The notes under the pieces were generated by a model. It was not told the DNA's origin. It saw only the letters and a list, made by a program, of their open reading frames with translations, and did not search any database. Below, piece by piece: positions 27,325 to 37,563 of a stretch of DNA of 64,000 nt. The DNA is from Bordetella hinzii LMG 13501 (lineage in GTDB: Bacteria; Pseudomonadota; Gammaproteobacteria; Burkholderiales; Burkholderiaceae_B): the NCBI RefSeq assembly GCF_001548475.1, contig NZ_LRUJ01000002.1, positions 62,001-126,000 on the forward strand, written 5' to 3'. Made by a program: the position numbers and the translations under genes. Positions within the stretch are counted from its first letter, which is position 1. Each line of letters starts with the position of its first letter.

Positions 27325-28191
27325 TCAGGCCGTCTGCGCGCGCGTCCAGTCGACCAGCGCGGCGGTCAGTCCGCGCAAGTCTGATTTGAGCCGGGCATAG
27401 CCCTCGTTAGGACGCAGGCTGACTTCATCCATGTACAGCTTGCGGTTGATCTCGATCTGCAGGCTGTGGCGGCCTTGGGCCGGGCGGCCGAAGACGCGCA
27501 CCAGCTCGACGCCCTTGTAGGGATCGTTGACCGTCACGTTGTAGCCGCGTTCGCGCAGCCACCGGGCGACGAATTCGCGGAAGGCCGGATCACTGGTCGA
27601 ACCGTCACGGTCGCCGAGCACGAAATCGGGGTGCACCAGGCCCGGCCGGTCGGTGGCGAAGGCGCCGGCCACGCTGGGCATGGAATGACAATTGATATGC
27701 CAGACCTTGCCGAAATGGGCATGGACCTGGTCCAGCACTTCGGACAGCTTGGCGTGATAGGGCTTCCAGCAAGCTTCGATGCGATGCCGCACTTCATCGG
27801 CCGAGAGTTTGCGGTCGTAGAGCGGCGTGCCGTCATCGAGCATGCGCCAGATCAGGCCCTTGCCCAGCCTGACCTTGGGCGAATCGCTCATCGGGCCATC
27901 CCAGGGGCCGTCGAGCAACAGCGGATCGACTTCGTCGGCCGAGCGGTTGGCGTCGATATAGGCGCGCGGAAAACTGGCCGCGATCAGCGGCACGCCCAGC
28001 TCGATGGCATCGCCCCAGAGGTCATCCACCCAGGTGTCTTCCGCGGTCCGCAGGGCGCCCAGGTCGACCGAGGGTGCGAAATCCGGCGGATAGGCCGTGC
28101 CGCTGTGGGGCGAATCGAGCACCAGGGGCGCGGCTTGCGGAAAACGCTGCGGCAGGTCGAGGCGGTAGGACAGGGGATTGATGATAGGCAT
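27325..28191 (-). CDS. N-formylglutamate amidohydrolase
   Basis: A 288-residue FGase-family zinc hydrolase releasing formate from N-formyl-L-glutamate, an intermediate of one histidine-degradation route. Conserved blocks: PLVLDSPHSGTAYPPDF near the N-terminus, YIDANRSADEVDP, VWHINCHSMPS, and the end RHSLQIEINRKLYMDE. No other hut gene lies nearby. It sits 59 bases past a Bug-type binding protein on the same strand, so it may belong to a small uptake and hydrolysis unit for an acylated or carboxylate compound. Confidence 0.87.
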   Translation of the reverse strand: MPIINPLSYRLDLPQRFPQAAPLVLDSPHSGTAYPPDFAPSVDLGALRTAEDTWVDDLWGDAIELGVPLIAASFPRAYIDANRSADEVDPLLLDGPWDGPMSDSPKVRLGKGLIWRMLDDGTPLYDRKLSADEVRHRIEACWKPYHAKLSEVLDQVHAHFGKVWHINCHSMPSVAGAFATDRPGLVHPDFVLGDRDGSTSDPAFREFVARWLRERGYNVTVNDPYKGVELVRVFGRPAQGRHSLQIEINRKLYMDEVSLRPNEGYARLKSDLRGLTAALVDWTRAQTA

Positions 28192-28250
28192 GACAAGGGG
28201 TGCTGCGAAAATAAGAGGGGTCCCCGCGGCGGGCGGGGACCGAAGACCGC

Positions 28251-29234
28251 TTAGTCGATCTTCACGTTGGCTTCTTTGGCGATGCGCTTGTTCTTGGCGA
28301 TTTCGTCGGAAATCTGCTTGGCGAACTCGGCGGGCTTGTTGCCCACGGGCGCGGCGCCCAGGCTGTCCAGGCGGCCCTTGACGTCGGGGTCGGCGCTGAC
28401 CTTGGCCACGGCGGCGTAGATCTTGTCCGTGACGGCCTGCGGCAGCTTGGCCGGACCGACCAGGCCGAACCAGGAGGAGTCATTCACCGGGGCCAGGCCG
28501 ACTTCGGCGAAGGTCGGGACATTGGGCAGGTTGGCCACGCGCTGCGGGGCGGCCACGGCCAGGGCGACCAGGGCGCCGGACTGGATGTGGGGCAGCGAAG
28601 AGGGCAGGTTGTCGAACAGCACGTCGACCTGGCCGGCCAGCGTGTCGTTCAGGGCCGGGCCCACGCCGCGGTAGGGCACATGCATCAGGTCCACGCCGGC
28701 GGACATCTTGAACAGCTCTCCCATCATGTGCGAGACCGAACCGTTGCCGGCCGAGGCGTAGGTGATCTTGCCCGGCTGGCTCTTGGCCAGCTTGACGAAC
28801 TCTTCCATGGTCTTGGCGGCGACCTTGGGATTGATGGACATCACATTGGGCACGGCCGCCAGATTCGAGATGGGCGTGAAGTCCTTCTCGGCGTCGAATG
28901 CCAGATTGGAATAGATGGCCGGATTGATGCCATGCGTCGAGACGGTGGCGATGCCCAGCGTGTAGCCGTCCGGCGCGCTGTTGGCGATAAAGGCCGAGCC
29001 GATCGAGCCGCCGGCGCCGCCGCGGTTTTCCACCACCACGGTCTGGCCCAGTTCCTTGCCCAGCTTGTCGGCGAACAGGCGGCCGACGATGTCGGTCGTG
29101 CCTCCGGGCGGGAAGGGGACGATGAGGCGGATGGGCTTGCTCGGGTAGCTGTCTTCGGCGTGCACGGCGGTGAACGGAGCCGCCAGCGCGGCGGCGGCCA
29201 GGGACAGGCCCAGGATGAGGTTGCGACGTTGCAT
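28251..29234 (-). CDS. Tripartite tricarboxylate transporter substrate-binding protein (Bug family)
   Basis: A 327-residue periplasmic binding protein. A signal peptide covers residues 1-26 (LGLSLAAAALAAPFTAVHA). The mature start SYPSKPIRLIVPFPPGGTTD is the family signature, with VVENRGGAGGSIGSAFIANS and the ligand-loop region following. Bug proteins are hugely expanded in Bordetella and bind carboxylates or small amides. No TctA/TctB membrane genes are present here, which is usual for orphan Bug genes. A LysR regulator is encoded divergently. Confidence 0.93.
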   Translation of the reverse strand: MQRRNLILGLSLAAAALAAPFTAVHAEDSYPSKPIRLIVPFPPGGTTDIVGRLFADKLGKELGQTVVVENRGGAGGSIGSAFIANSAPDGYTLGIATVSTHGINPAIYSNLAFDAEKDFTPISNLAAVPNVMSINPKVAAKTMEEFVKLAKSQPGKITYASAGNGSVSHMMGELFKMSAGVDLMHVPYRGVGPALNDTLAGQVDVLFDNLPSSLPHIQSGALVALAVAAPQRVANLPNVPTFAEVGLAPVNDSSWFGLVGPAKLPQAVTDKIYAAVAKVSADPDVKGRLDSLGAAPVGNKPAEFAKQISDEIAKNKRIAKEANVKID

Positions 29235-29380
29235 GAATTCCCCTGAATAGGCGTGGGTCTTTAAGACTGACTCCGAGATTCTGAAAGCCCGGGGCGGGTT
29301 TGCGCAAACGAAAGATTCTCCGTAAGCTATTACTTTTTTTCATGCCAGGGGTGTAAGTATTTCTGGCCAAGGTATCGCCC

Positions 29381-30301
29381 ATGCGCCGGTTCTGCCCTTC
29401 GCTCACCGACCTGCAGGCCTTTGAAGTGGCCGCCAGGCATAGCAGTTTCACCCGCGCCGCCCAGGAACTCTGCGTGACCCAGGGGGCGGTCAGCAAACAG
29501 GTGAAACATCTTGAAGAATTTGTCGGCGTTGAATTATTCCTGCGCATCAGGCAAGGCCTGGTCCTGACCGAGGCGGGGCGCAGCTACCTCAAGCAGGTGC
29601 AGGCGGGCCTGAGCCAGATCGAGGCGGCGACCGTGGAACTCATCGCCCACCAGGGCAAGGGGGGCACGCTGCGGCTGACCTCCATGCCGACCTTCGGGGC
29701 GCGCTGGCTCATCCCCAGGCTGACGGCTTTCCGCCGGCTGCGGCCGGACATCCATGTGGAATTCCTGCCGCACCGCCAGGGCTATGATTTTTCCACGCCC
29801 GAGCTCGATGCGGCGGTGCGCTTCGGCGAAGGGGTGTGGCCCGGCAGCGGGGCCGATTACATCGTCGGCCGCGAAATCCTGCCGGTCTGCAGTCCGCGGC
29901 TGATTCCCCAGGCCTGCGGCGAGGCCGGCGATTTGATGCGCTATCCGTTGTTGCACCACACCTCGGCGCTGGAGGGTTGGCGCGATTGGTTCGAGCAGGC
30001 CGGCTGCGATACGCGGCGCGCCCTGGAGGGCGCGCGCTTTGACCAGTATTCCCTGTTGTCGCAGGCGGCGGCGGCCGGTTTCGGGATCGCGCTGATCCCG
30101 CGCTGCCTGATCGAAGACGAGTTGCGCGACGGCAAGCTCATCGTTCCCATCCAGCTGCCGATCCGCGCGCGCCAGGGCTATTACCTCTGTTATCCGGAAC
30201 AGAAAGCCAGTTCGCCCACTTTGCAGGCCTTCCGCTCCTGGCTCATGGAAGTCTCGCGCGCGGCCGAACCGGTGCCGGATGACGCGGCGCCCTTAAAATA
30301 A
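29381..30301 (+). CDS. LysR-family regulator, GcvA-like
   Basis: A 306-residue regulator. The N-terminal helix-turn-helix is [20 protein letters not shown] with [15 protein letters not shown], typical of the GcvA subgroup, followed by a LysR substrate-binding domain ([19 protein letters not shown] onward). It is divergent from the Bug/amidohydrolase pair with 146 bases between starts. That gap contains AGATTCT twice (about 29276 and 29312), a possible operator repeat. Control of the divergent pair is the likely job, by analogy with LysR gene arrangement. Confidence 0.9.
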   Translation: MRRFCPSLTDLQAFEVAARHSSFTRAAQELCVTQGAVSKQVKHLEEFVGVELFLRIRQGLVLTEAGRSYLKQVQAGLSQIEAATVELIAHQGKGGTLRLTSMPTFGARWLIPRLTAFRRLRPDIHVEFLPHRQGYDFSTPELDAAVRFGEGVWPGSGADYIVGREILPVCSPRLIPQACGEAGDLMRYPLLHHTSALEGWRDWFEQAGCDTRRALEGARFDQYSLLSQAAAAGFGIALIPRCLIEDELRDGKLIVPIQLPIRARQGYYLCYPEQKASSPTLQAFRSWLMEVSRAAEPVPDDAAPLK

Positions 30302-30309
30302 GCAGCATC

Positions 30310-31422
30310 ATGGTTCAGACATCACACAAGAAAGGCCGCGTCGTGGTCGGCATGTCGGGCGGGGTGGATTCCTCGGTCACCGCCTGGCTGCTCAAGCAGC
30401 AAGGCTACGAGGTCGTCGGCCTGTTCATGAAGAACTGGGAGGATGACGACGATTCCGAATACTGTTCGACCCGCCAGGACCTGCTGGACGCGGCCAGCGT
30501 GGCCGATCGGGTCGGCGTGGAATTCGAGTACGTCAATTTCGCGGCCGAGTACAAGGACCGCGTATTCGCCGATTTCCTGCGCGAGTATTCCGCCGGCCGC
30601 ACGCCCAATCCGGACGTGCTGTGCAACGCCGAGATCAAGTTCAAGGCCTTCCTGGACCATGCCATGGCGCTGGGCGCCGAGCATATCGCCACGGGCCACT
30701 ATGCCCGCGTGCGCGCCGTTGACAGCGGGCGCGGCCGGCGCTTCCAGCTGCTCAAGGCGCTGGACGGCTCCAAAGACCAAAGCTATTTCCTGCACCGGCT
30801 GAACCAGGCCCAGCTGGCGCGCACGCTGTTTCCGCTGGGCGAGCTGCACAAGACGGAGGTGCGCCGCATCGCCCACGAAATCGGCCTGCACAATGCGGCC
30901 AAGAAGGACTCCACGGGCATCTGTTTCATCGGCGAGCGGCCCTTCCGCGAATTTCTCAACCGCTACCTGCCCACCGCCCCGGGCCCCATCCTCACGCCCG
31001 AGGGCAGGCGCCTGGGCCAGCATCACGGCCTGGCCTTCTATACGCTGGGCCAGCGCAAGGGCCTGGGCATAGGGGGGGTCAAGGGCCGGCAGCGCGAGGA
31101 CGGCACCGCCGACGCCTGGTACACCGCCCGCAAGGACTTGAAGAACAACGCGCTCTATGTCGTCCAAGGTCATGATCATCCCTGGCTGCTGTCCAAGACC
31201 CTGCGCGCGCAGGACGTCAGCTGGATAGACGGACAGGCGCCCGAGGCCGGCGACTTCGCGGCCAAGACGCGCTATCGCCAGGCCGACGCGGCCTGCCGCC
31301 TGAGCCCTGACGGCGAGGGCTTTTCGCTGTCCTTCGCCCAGGACCAATGGGCGGTCACGCCGGGCCAGTCCGCCGTGCTGTACGACGGCGATGTCTGCCT
31401 GGGGGGCGGCATTATCAGCTGA
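30310..31422 (+). CDS. mnmA: tRNA-specific 2-thiouridylase MnmA
   Basis: A 370-residue ATP-pyrophosphatase that thiolates U34 of tRNA-Lys, -Glu and -Gln. The PP-loop is [18 protein letters not shown] (residues 11-28). Catalytic cysteines are Cys105 in [12 protein letters not shown] and Cys205 in [18 protein letters not shown] and the C-terminal barrel [10 protein letters not shown] are present. It starts 8 bases after the LysR stop, although the two are unlikely to be functionally linked. Confidence 0.97.
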   Translation: MVQTSHKKGRVVVGMSGGVDSSVTAWLLKQQGYEVVGLFMKNWEDDDDSEYCSTRQDLLDAASVADRVGVEFEYVNFAAEYKDRVFADFLREYSAGRTPNPDVLCNAEIKFKAFLDHAMALGAEHIATGHYARVRAVDSGRGRRFQLLKALDGSKDQSYFLHRLNQAQLARTLFPLGELHKTEVRRIAHEIGLHNAAKKDSTGICFIGERPFREFLNRYLPTAPGPILTPEGRRLGQHHGLAFYTLGQRKGLGIGGVKGRQREDGTADAWYTARKDLKNNALYVVQGHDHPWLLSKTLRAQDVSWIDGQAPEAGDFAAKTRYRQADAACRLSPDGEGFSLSFAQDQWAVTPGQSAVLYDGDVCLGGGIIS

Positions 31423-31509
31423 TGCTTTCTTGCCGCCGGCGTCCGGACCTCGGGGGAGGCGGGCGCCGCTGCGCTCGCGCCGGTTCCATTAAAACGAGAG
31501 GAGAACGAA

Positions 31510-32331
31510 GTGGATGTGACGATGGTGATTTGCCTGCTGATTCTGGGCGGGGTGGTCGGCTTTGCCGCCGGCCTGCTGGGCATAGGCGGCGGCATGGTGC
31601 TGGTGCCTTTCCTGACCATGTTGTTCAGCTGGAAGGGCGGCATGCCCGCGGACATGATCGTGCATGCGGCGATTGCGACGTCCATGACATCGATTCTCTT
31701 TACGTCCGTCTCCAGCGTGCGCGCCCACCAGAAAAAGGGCACCATCGACTGGAAGATCGTTTTCGCCATGGCGCCGGGCATCATCATCGGCGGACTGCTC
31801 TCGGGAGGCGCGGCCTTTGCCGCGATCAGCACCGCCTGGCTGTCGCTGTTTTTCGCCGTGTTCGTCGGTTATTCGGGCTGGAACATGCTGCGCAACAAAA
31901 AGCCCAAGCCCAGCCGCCAGATGCCAGGCATCGCCGGCACGACGGCGGCCGGCGCCGGGATAGGCTTTATTTCGGGCCTGGTGGGCGCGGGCGGCGGTTT
32001 CCTGTCCGTGCCCTTCATGGTTTGGTGCAATGTGTCGCTGCTGGCGGCCGTGTCGACGTCGGCGGCGCTGGGTTTCCCGATCGCGCTGGCCAACAGCGTC
32101 GGCTATGTGGTGTCCGGCCTGGCCGAAGGCGTGCAGCGTCCGGGCATGCTGGGCTTCATCTATTGGCCGGCCCTGCTGGCGCTCATTTGCACCAGCGTGC
32201 TGACCGCGCCCGTGGGCGCCCGCCTGGCGCACCGCCTGCCCGTGGCCACGCTCAAGCGCGTCTTCGCCGGGCTGTTGTTCTGCCTGGCGGCCTATATGCT
32301 GCTCAAGGCCTGGCAGGCCTTCATGGCCTGA
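31510..32331 (+). CDS. TauE/SafE-family sulfite/organosulfur permease
   Basis: A 273-residue membrane protein with about eight helices and the family's internal duplication: two Gly-rich repeats, FAAGLLGIGGGMVLVPFLTM near residue 20 and FISGLVGAGGGFLSVPFMVW near residue 155. TauE/SafE proteins export sulfite, sulfoacetate or related anions; substrate cannot be told here. The start is GTG, chosen for the GAGAGGAGAA site just upstream. Being next to mnmA suggests at most a loose sulfur theme. Confidence 0.88.
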   Translation: MDVTMVICLLILGGVVGFAAGLLGIGGGMVLVPFLTMLFSWKGGMPADMIVHAAIATSMTSILFTSVSSVRAHQKKGTIDWKIVFAMAPGIIIGGLLSGGAAFAAISTAWLSLFFAVFVGYSGWNMLRNKKPKPSRQMPGIAGTTAAGAGIGFISGLVGAGGGFLSVPFMVWCNVSLLAAVSTSAALGFPIALANSVGYVVSGLAEGVQRPGMLGFIYWPALLALICTSVLTAPVGARLAHRLPVATLKRVFAGLLFCLAAYMLLKAWQAFMA

Positions 32332-32343
32332 GGCCGGCTGCGC

Positions 32344-32370
32344 AAAAAAAACCCGGGCCATTGCCCGGGG
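32344..32370 (-). terminator. Terminator after the GST gene
   Basis: On the minus strand CCCGGGC pairs with GCCCGGG around AATG, followed by eight T. It lies between the convergent TauE-like and GST genes. Confidence 0.8.
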
Positions 32371-32395
32371 CTTGTCTGGCCTGGCGGGGCCGTTT

Positions 32396-33004
32396 TCAGG
32401 CTGGCGGCAGCGTGTCAGCGAAGGACGCGCGGGCCGACAGCTTGTCGTACAGGCGCGCCAGGTTGGCGTGTTCGGCGCGCCAGTTCAGGCTGGCGAAGCG
32501 CAGGTCCAGGTAGCCGAGCCCGCAACCCACGGCGATATCGGCCAGGGTGTAGTTCACGCCCATGCAGTGAGCGTTTTCGCCCAGGCTGCTGTCCATGGCG
32601 CGCAGGGCGGCGCGGATCTTGCCGTACTGGCGCTCGATCCATTCGGCGCTGCGTTGGGCTTCCGGCCGCTGGTTTTCCTTGACGATGGTCACGCAGGCGT
32701 CGAGCAGGCCGTCGGCGATCGCTTCCCAGCACTTGACCGCCGCGCGCTCGCGGCCGGATTGCGGGATGAGCCGGGCAACCGGCGACAGCGTGTCCAGATA
32801 TTCAACGATGACGCGCGAGTCGAACAGCGCGCCGCCATCCTCCATGACCAGGCAGGGCACCTTGCCCAGCGGATTGAATTGCTGGATTTGCGTATCGGGG
32901 GACCAGACGTTTTCGAGTTCGAGCTGGTAGTCCAGCTTTTTCTCGGCCATCACGACGCGGACTTTGCGCACGTAGGGGCTGGTAAGCGAACCGATAAGTT
33001 TCAT
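32396..33004 (-). CDS. Glutathione S-transferase
   Basis: A 202-residue soluble GST. The N-terminal thioredoxin-like domain has MKLIGSLTSPYVRKVRVVMA with the likely active-site Ser in SLTSPYV, the cis-proline region NPLGKVPCLVMEDG, and the glutathione-gamma-glutamyl site LFDSRVIVEYLD. The C-terminal helical domain has YTLADIAVGCGLGYLDLR. Closest in style to the YibF-like group. Substrate unknown. Confidence 0.9.
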   Translation of the reverse strand: MKLIGSLTSPYVRKVRVVMAEKKLDYQLELENVWSPDTQIQQFNPLGKVPCLVMEDGGALFDSRVIVEYLDTLSPVARLIPQSGRERAAVKCWEAIADGLLDACVTIVKENQRPEAQRSAEWIERQYGKIRAALRAMDSSLGENAHCMGVNYTLADIAVGCGLGYLDLRFASLNWRAEHANLARLYDKLSARASFADTLPPA

Positions 33005-33014
33005 GGAGTGATAG

Positions 33015-34526
<1,512 letters not shown>

Positions 34527-34587
34527 TGTGCGCACGCCGGTGCGGCCCTGAGCACACCGGCGACTTGCCCCGCCTCAGGAGATCCCC

Positions 34588-35031
34588 ATGAAGAAGTTGA
34601 CCGCCTTCATCGCCCTGGCCTGTGCGGCCGTGGCCATGCCGGCCGCCGCGCAGTTCGCCAAGCCCCAAGATGCCGTCAAGTACCGCCAGGCCGCCCTGAC
34701 GGTGATGGCCTCCCACTTCAGCCGCATGCAGCCGGTGGTGCGCGGCCAGGCGCCCTATGACGCCGCGCAGATCAAGGCCAATGTCGACATCCTCAAGACG
34801 CTGGCCGCGCTGCCCTGGGCCGGTTTCGGTCCGGGCACCGAAGGCGGCGATGCCAAGCCCGAAGTCTGGAGCAATGCGGCCGACTTCAAGGACAAGCAGC
34901 AGCGCCTGGTCGACAATGTCGGCAAGCTGTCGGCGGCGGCCGACAGCGGCGACCTGGCCAAGGTGCGCGCCGCGTTCGGCGATGTCGGCGCCAGCTGCAA
35001 GGCCTGTCACGACGTCTACCGCAAGAAATAA
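34588..35031 (+). CDS. Cytochrome c', class II
   Basis: A 147-residue periplasmic haem protein. A signal peptide covers residues 1-21 (LTAFIALACAAVAMPAAAQ). The mature part is a four-helix bundle and the haem motif CKACH lies near the C-terminus (Cys137, Cys140, His141), as in class II cytochromes, which bind NO and CO. Ribosome site AGGAGA. A cytochrome b561-like gene lies convergent just beyond the shared terminator, possibly a redox partner. Confidence 0.92.
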   Translation: MKKLTAFIALACAAVAMPAAAQFAKPQDAVKYRQAALTVMASHFSRMQPVVRGQAPYDAAQIKANVDILKTLAALPWAGFGPGTEGGDAKPEVWSNAADFKDKQQRLVDNVGKLSAAADSGDLAKVRAAFGDVGASCKACHDVYRKK

Positions 35032-35047
35032 AGCCGCTGCGTCCGGC

Positions 35048-35085
35048 AAAGCCATAACGCCCCTTGCGGGGCGTTATGGCTTTTG
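35048..35085. terminator. Perfect 16-bp bidirectional terminator
   Basis: AAAGCCATAACGCCCC pairs exactly with GGGGCGTTATGGCTTT around TTGC, between the convergent cytochrome c' and b561 genes. Confidence 0.9.
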
Positions 35086-35099
35086 TGGCCGTCCGGGGT

Positions 35100-35774
35100 C
35101 TAGAAGGCGGGCGCGGCCTCCTGGCTGAATAGCCAGATCACCACGGCGGCGCAGCCCAAGGCGATGACCAAGGCGCGCAAGCGCATGCCGAGGTCGTCGC
35201 GGGCCGGCGCCGCGCCGGGGGGCTGGTCGCTGGCGGGCGCATCGCCCGTGACCATGGCCCGCAGCAACGGCCGGCGCTTGATGCCGGCATACCACAGCAG
35301 GGCCAGCAGATGCAGCCCGACCAAGGCGATCAGCACCCATTCATTGGCCTTGTGCAGGCCGGTCAGGGTGGAGGCCAGGCCTTCGTCGACGCGGTCATAG
35401 AGCGGGCCCTGGATCATGATGTCGTCGCTGGCGAACAGGCCGCTGACAGCCTGGAAGCCGAAGGCCAGCAGCATGGCGATGACCGAGAGGGCGCCCAGCG
35501 GATTATGGCCGGCGGTGCGCAGGCGGCCGCCCAGATAGGCGGCCAGGGCGCGCGGGCCGCGCAGGAATTGCGAGAAGCGCGCATAGCGCGAGCCGAACAG
35601 ACCCCACAGCACGCGAAAAAGGATAAGGCCCGCGGTCGCCAAGCCGAAGCGCACATGCCATTCCATGTACAGGCCGCCCAGCTTGACGGTGACAAAGGCG
35701 CCCAGCACGCAGACCACGAGGGCCCAGTGGAACAATCGGGTCGGCAGGTCCCAGATGCGCAGCGTGGAGGGCAT
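35100..35774 (-). CDS. Cytochrome b561-like membrane protein
   Basis: A 224-residue dihaem membrane protein of the Ni/Fe-hydrogenase b-type/b561 family. Four main helices carry the likely haem histidines: TRLFHWALV, MEWHVRFGLA, LTGLHKANEWV and ALVGLHLLALLW; a fifth hydrophobic segment ends the protein (LRALVIALGCAAVVIWLF). The start chosen begins MPSTLRIWDLP; an in-frame start 14 codons upstream is possible. Together with the neighbouring cytochrome c' it may form an electron-transfer pair. Confidence 0.85.
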   Translation of the reverse strand: MPSTLRIWDLPTRLFHWALVVCVLGAFVTVKLGGLYMEWHVRFGLATAGLILFRVLWGLFGSRYARFSQFLRGPRALAAYLGGRLRTAGHNPLGALSVIAMLLAFGFQAVSGLFASDDIMIQGPLYDRVDEGLASTLTGLHKANEWVLIALVGLHLLALLWYAGIKRRPLLRAMVTGDAPASDQPPGAAPARDDLGMRLRALVIALGCAAVVIWLFSQEAAPAF

Positions 35775-35831
35775 GGGGCTTGAGGCGGACGGTTTCGGAC
35801 GCGGCCACTGTAACACGCCCGGCCACGGCGA

Positions 35832-36113
35832 TCAGGCCGACAGCCTGCGCTGGCGGGCCACCGGCTCGATGCGATGCACATGCTCGTGGCGGAAGCGGAT
35901 GCGCTCGCCGCGATTCGTGCCGCCAGGGCGGACGACCTCGGTCGTATAGGTGGTCGTGCCGTTGATGGGCGCGTTGTAGATGACGGCGGCGCGGATGGCC
36001 TTGCCGTCGGCCAGTTTCAGGTGCACCACGTCGCCCACGTTGATGGGCATGTCGTCCAGCTTGGAATGGGCCGGACGGCGCACCAGGTCATGGATGTTGA
36101 ACAGCGTATTCAT
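35832..36113 (-). CDS. Conserved-looking small protein of unknown function
   Basis: A 93-residue soluble protein I do not recognise. It is rich in beta-strand-like stretches (NVGDVVHLKLADGKAIRAAV, TTTYTTEVVRPGG) and ends in a basic, His/Arg-rich part (FRHEHVHRIEPVARQRRL). The start is fixed by CGAGGAAAAC just upstream; the open frame extends a further 120 codons without a ribosome site and with odd composition. It is transcribed alone, away from a long non-coding gap. Confidence 0.7.
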   Translation of the reverse strand: MNTLFNIHDLVRRPAHSKLDDMPINVGDVVHLKLADGKAIRAAVIYNAPINGTTTYTTEVVRPGGTNRGERIRFRHEHVHRIEPVARQRRLSA

Positions 36114-36777
36114 ATGTTTTCCTCGTTCAAGTTGTTTTATGGAAACACGGCTCCGGTTGCCCGGACAGCGTACTTCTATGCCGGCGCACGTCAGATGCGT
36201 CGGAATCCGTCTTTGGTGGACGGACGGTTGCGGGACGTGAGTTTCCCGGAGGGGTCGTGCGCGGAACACGCCGGGCCACACTGTGGCCGCGGGCGGACAA
36301 ACCGCGGGTTGACGAAAGCGCCTGCGCTCTGAGCGGCAGGCATGGCCAGCCTTGGGGCGATATCGATGCAAAGGCCGCCTGTATGAATATTGGATGTGGC
36401 GGGCCGGCATCGACCTGGATTGGCGCGGCAGCTGCGAGGGGATCATGCAAGGGCCGATCCGGGGCAATGCCATCCAGCGCCCGGCAGGGCTGCTGAAATC
36501 ATGCGCTTAAAAGCGGCTCAAAGGAGCGGCTGACAGCTTGGGGGCTGGGAGAAAGCCAATGGGGCAAGGCCTTATGGATTAACGCCTTACCAAGCTTTTT
36601 TGCCTTCCAGCCGACCAATTGCGCATGGCCAATCTGTTGATAATATGGATAAGTTATTGTTTTGTCAAGCCTTGTTGTGACACCAGGCTTCGTTGGCAAC
36701 AAAATGCCCGCTGCCCCCGGCCACGGGGACGGGTTAGGCTAATCTCAGGAATCTCCTTTTCTCGGATAGACGCCTAC
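36114..36777. other. 664-base gap without a convincing gene
   Basis: Left part is GC-rich and holds only short frames without ribosome sites. The part at about 36590-36670 is AT-rich (TTGATAATATGGATAAGTTATTG) and is a likely promoter area for the DUF3053 lipoprotein gene. A near-repeat AGCGGCT occurs twice at 36512-36535. I could not identify an RNA gene. Confidence 0.5.
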
Positions 36778-37563
36778 TTGCTGTCCCTTTTTTCTTCACC
36801 TCTGCCTCGGGGGCTCTCCGGGCCCGCCCGGCGTGGGGCGCTGCGCGCCGTGCTGGCGGCCTGCCTGGCCCTGGGCGCGCAGGCTTGCACCCAGCACGAG
36901 CCCGAGGAGCGAGCCGCGCTCATCCATTGGCTGCGCGAGAGCGGCGGGGCGGCGCCTGACGCGCAAACCCTCAAGGGTTTTGGGGACTACGCCGGGCAGT
37001 ACGCGGTGATCGGCGATTACCAGCAGGCCTTGAGCCGCGCGGCCGGGACGATCCGCCAGGCGCTCACGGAGCTGCCCGTGCATGCCCTGGAAGACCTCTC
37101 TGCCCGGCGCGAGCGGCTGCTGGCCCTGCGCGCCAGCCTGCATCGCGACCAGCAGGACCTGGAGCAAGCCTATCGGCAGGCGCTCTCCCAGCGTGCGGAC
37201 CTGCTGCAGGCCGCCGATCTCAAGCGGGCCTACGACCAGGCCTTCGAGCGCTTGGTGGTCGAGCGGCAGGCGGCCATCGGGCCGCTTTGGGATCTGCTGG
37301 AAGCGCCGCTGTCCCTGTCGCTGAAAGTGGCCGACTTTGCCGCTGTGCACCAGGACCAGATCGCCACTTTCGGCTCACTGACCCAGGTGCGCGATCCTTC
37401 GGTGCGCGATGCGCTCAATGCGCTGCTGACGGCGCTCAATGCGCAGTCGCGCGCCCTGGAGCGGGCCGCCGCGCTGTGCGCCGCCCTGGCCTGGTGTCCG
37501 GCCGAGCCGGCCGGGGCATCGCCTACAATGGCGCCCGCGCCCCGTTTTCAGGACGACTCATGA
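36778..37563 (+). CDS. DUF3053-family lipoprotein (YiaF-like)
   Basis: A lipoprotein of about 261 residues. The hydrophobic stretch AVLAACLALGAQAC ends at the probable lipidated Cys, although AQAC is a weak lipobox. The mature part follows E. coli YiaF closely in layout: ERAALIHWLRESGG, FGDYAGQYAVIGDYQQAL, then ADLKRAYDQAFERLVV. Function unknown. The start is uncertain: TTG 36778 gives a plausible signal; the frame is open back to 36619 through AT-rich, probably untranslated sequence. Its stop overlaps the next start as ATGA, so the two genes are coupled. Confidence 0.72.
   Translation: MLSLFSSPLPRGLSGPARRGALRAVLAACLALGAQACTQHEPEERAALIHWLRESGGAAPDAQTLKGFGDYAGQYAVIGDYQQALSRAAGTIRQALTELPVHALEDLSARRERLLALRASLHRDQQDLEQAYRQALSQRADLLQAADLKRAYDQAFERLVVERQAAIGPLWDLLEAPLSLSLKVADFAAVHQDQIATFGSLTQVRDPSVRDALNALLTALNAQSRALERAAALCAALAWCPAEPAGASPTMAPAPRFQDDS

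Noticed and set aside
34535-34562. Hairpin after purB as a terminator
   Set aside because: Stem CGCCGGTG/CACCGGCG is good, but no T-run follows.
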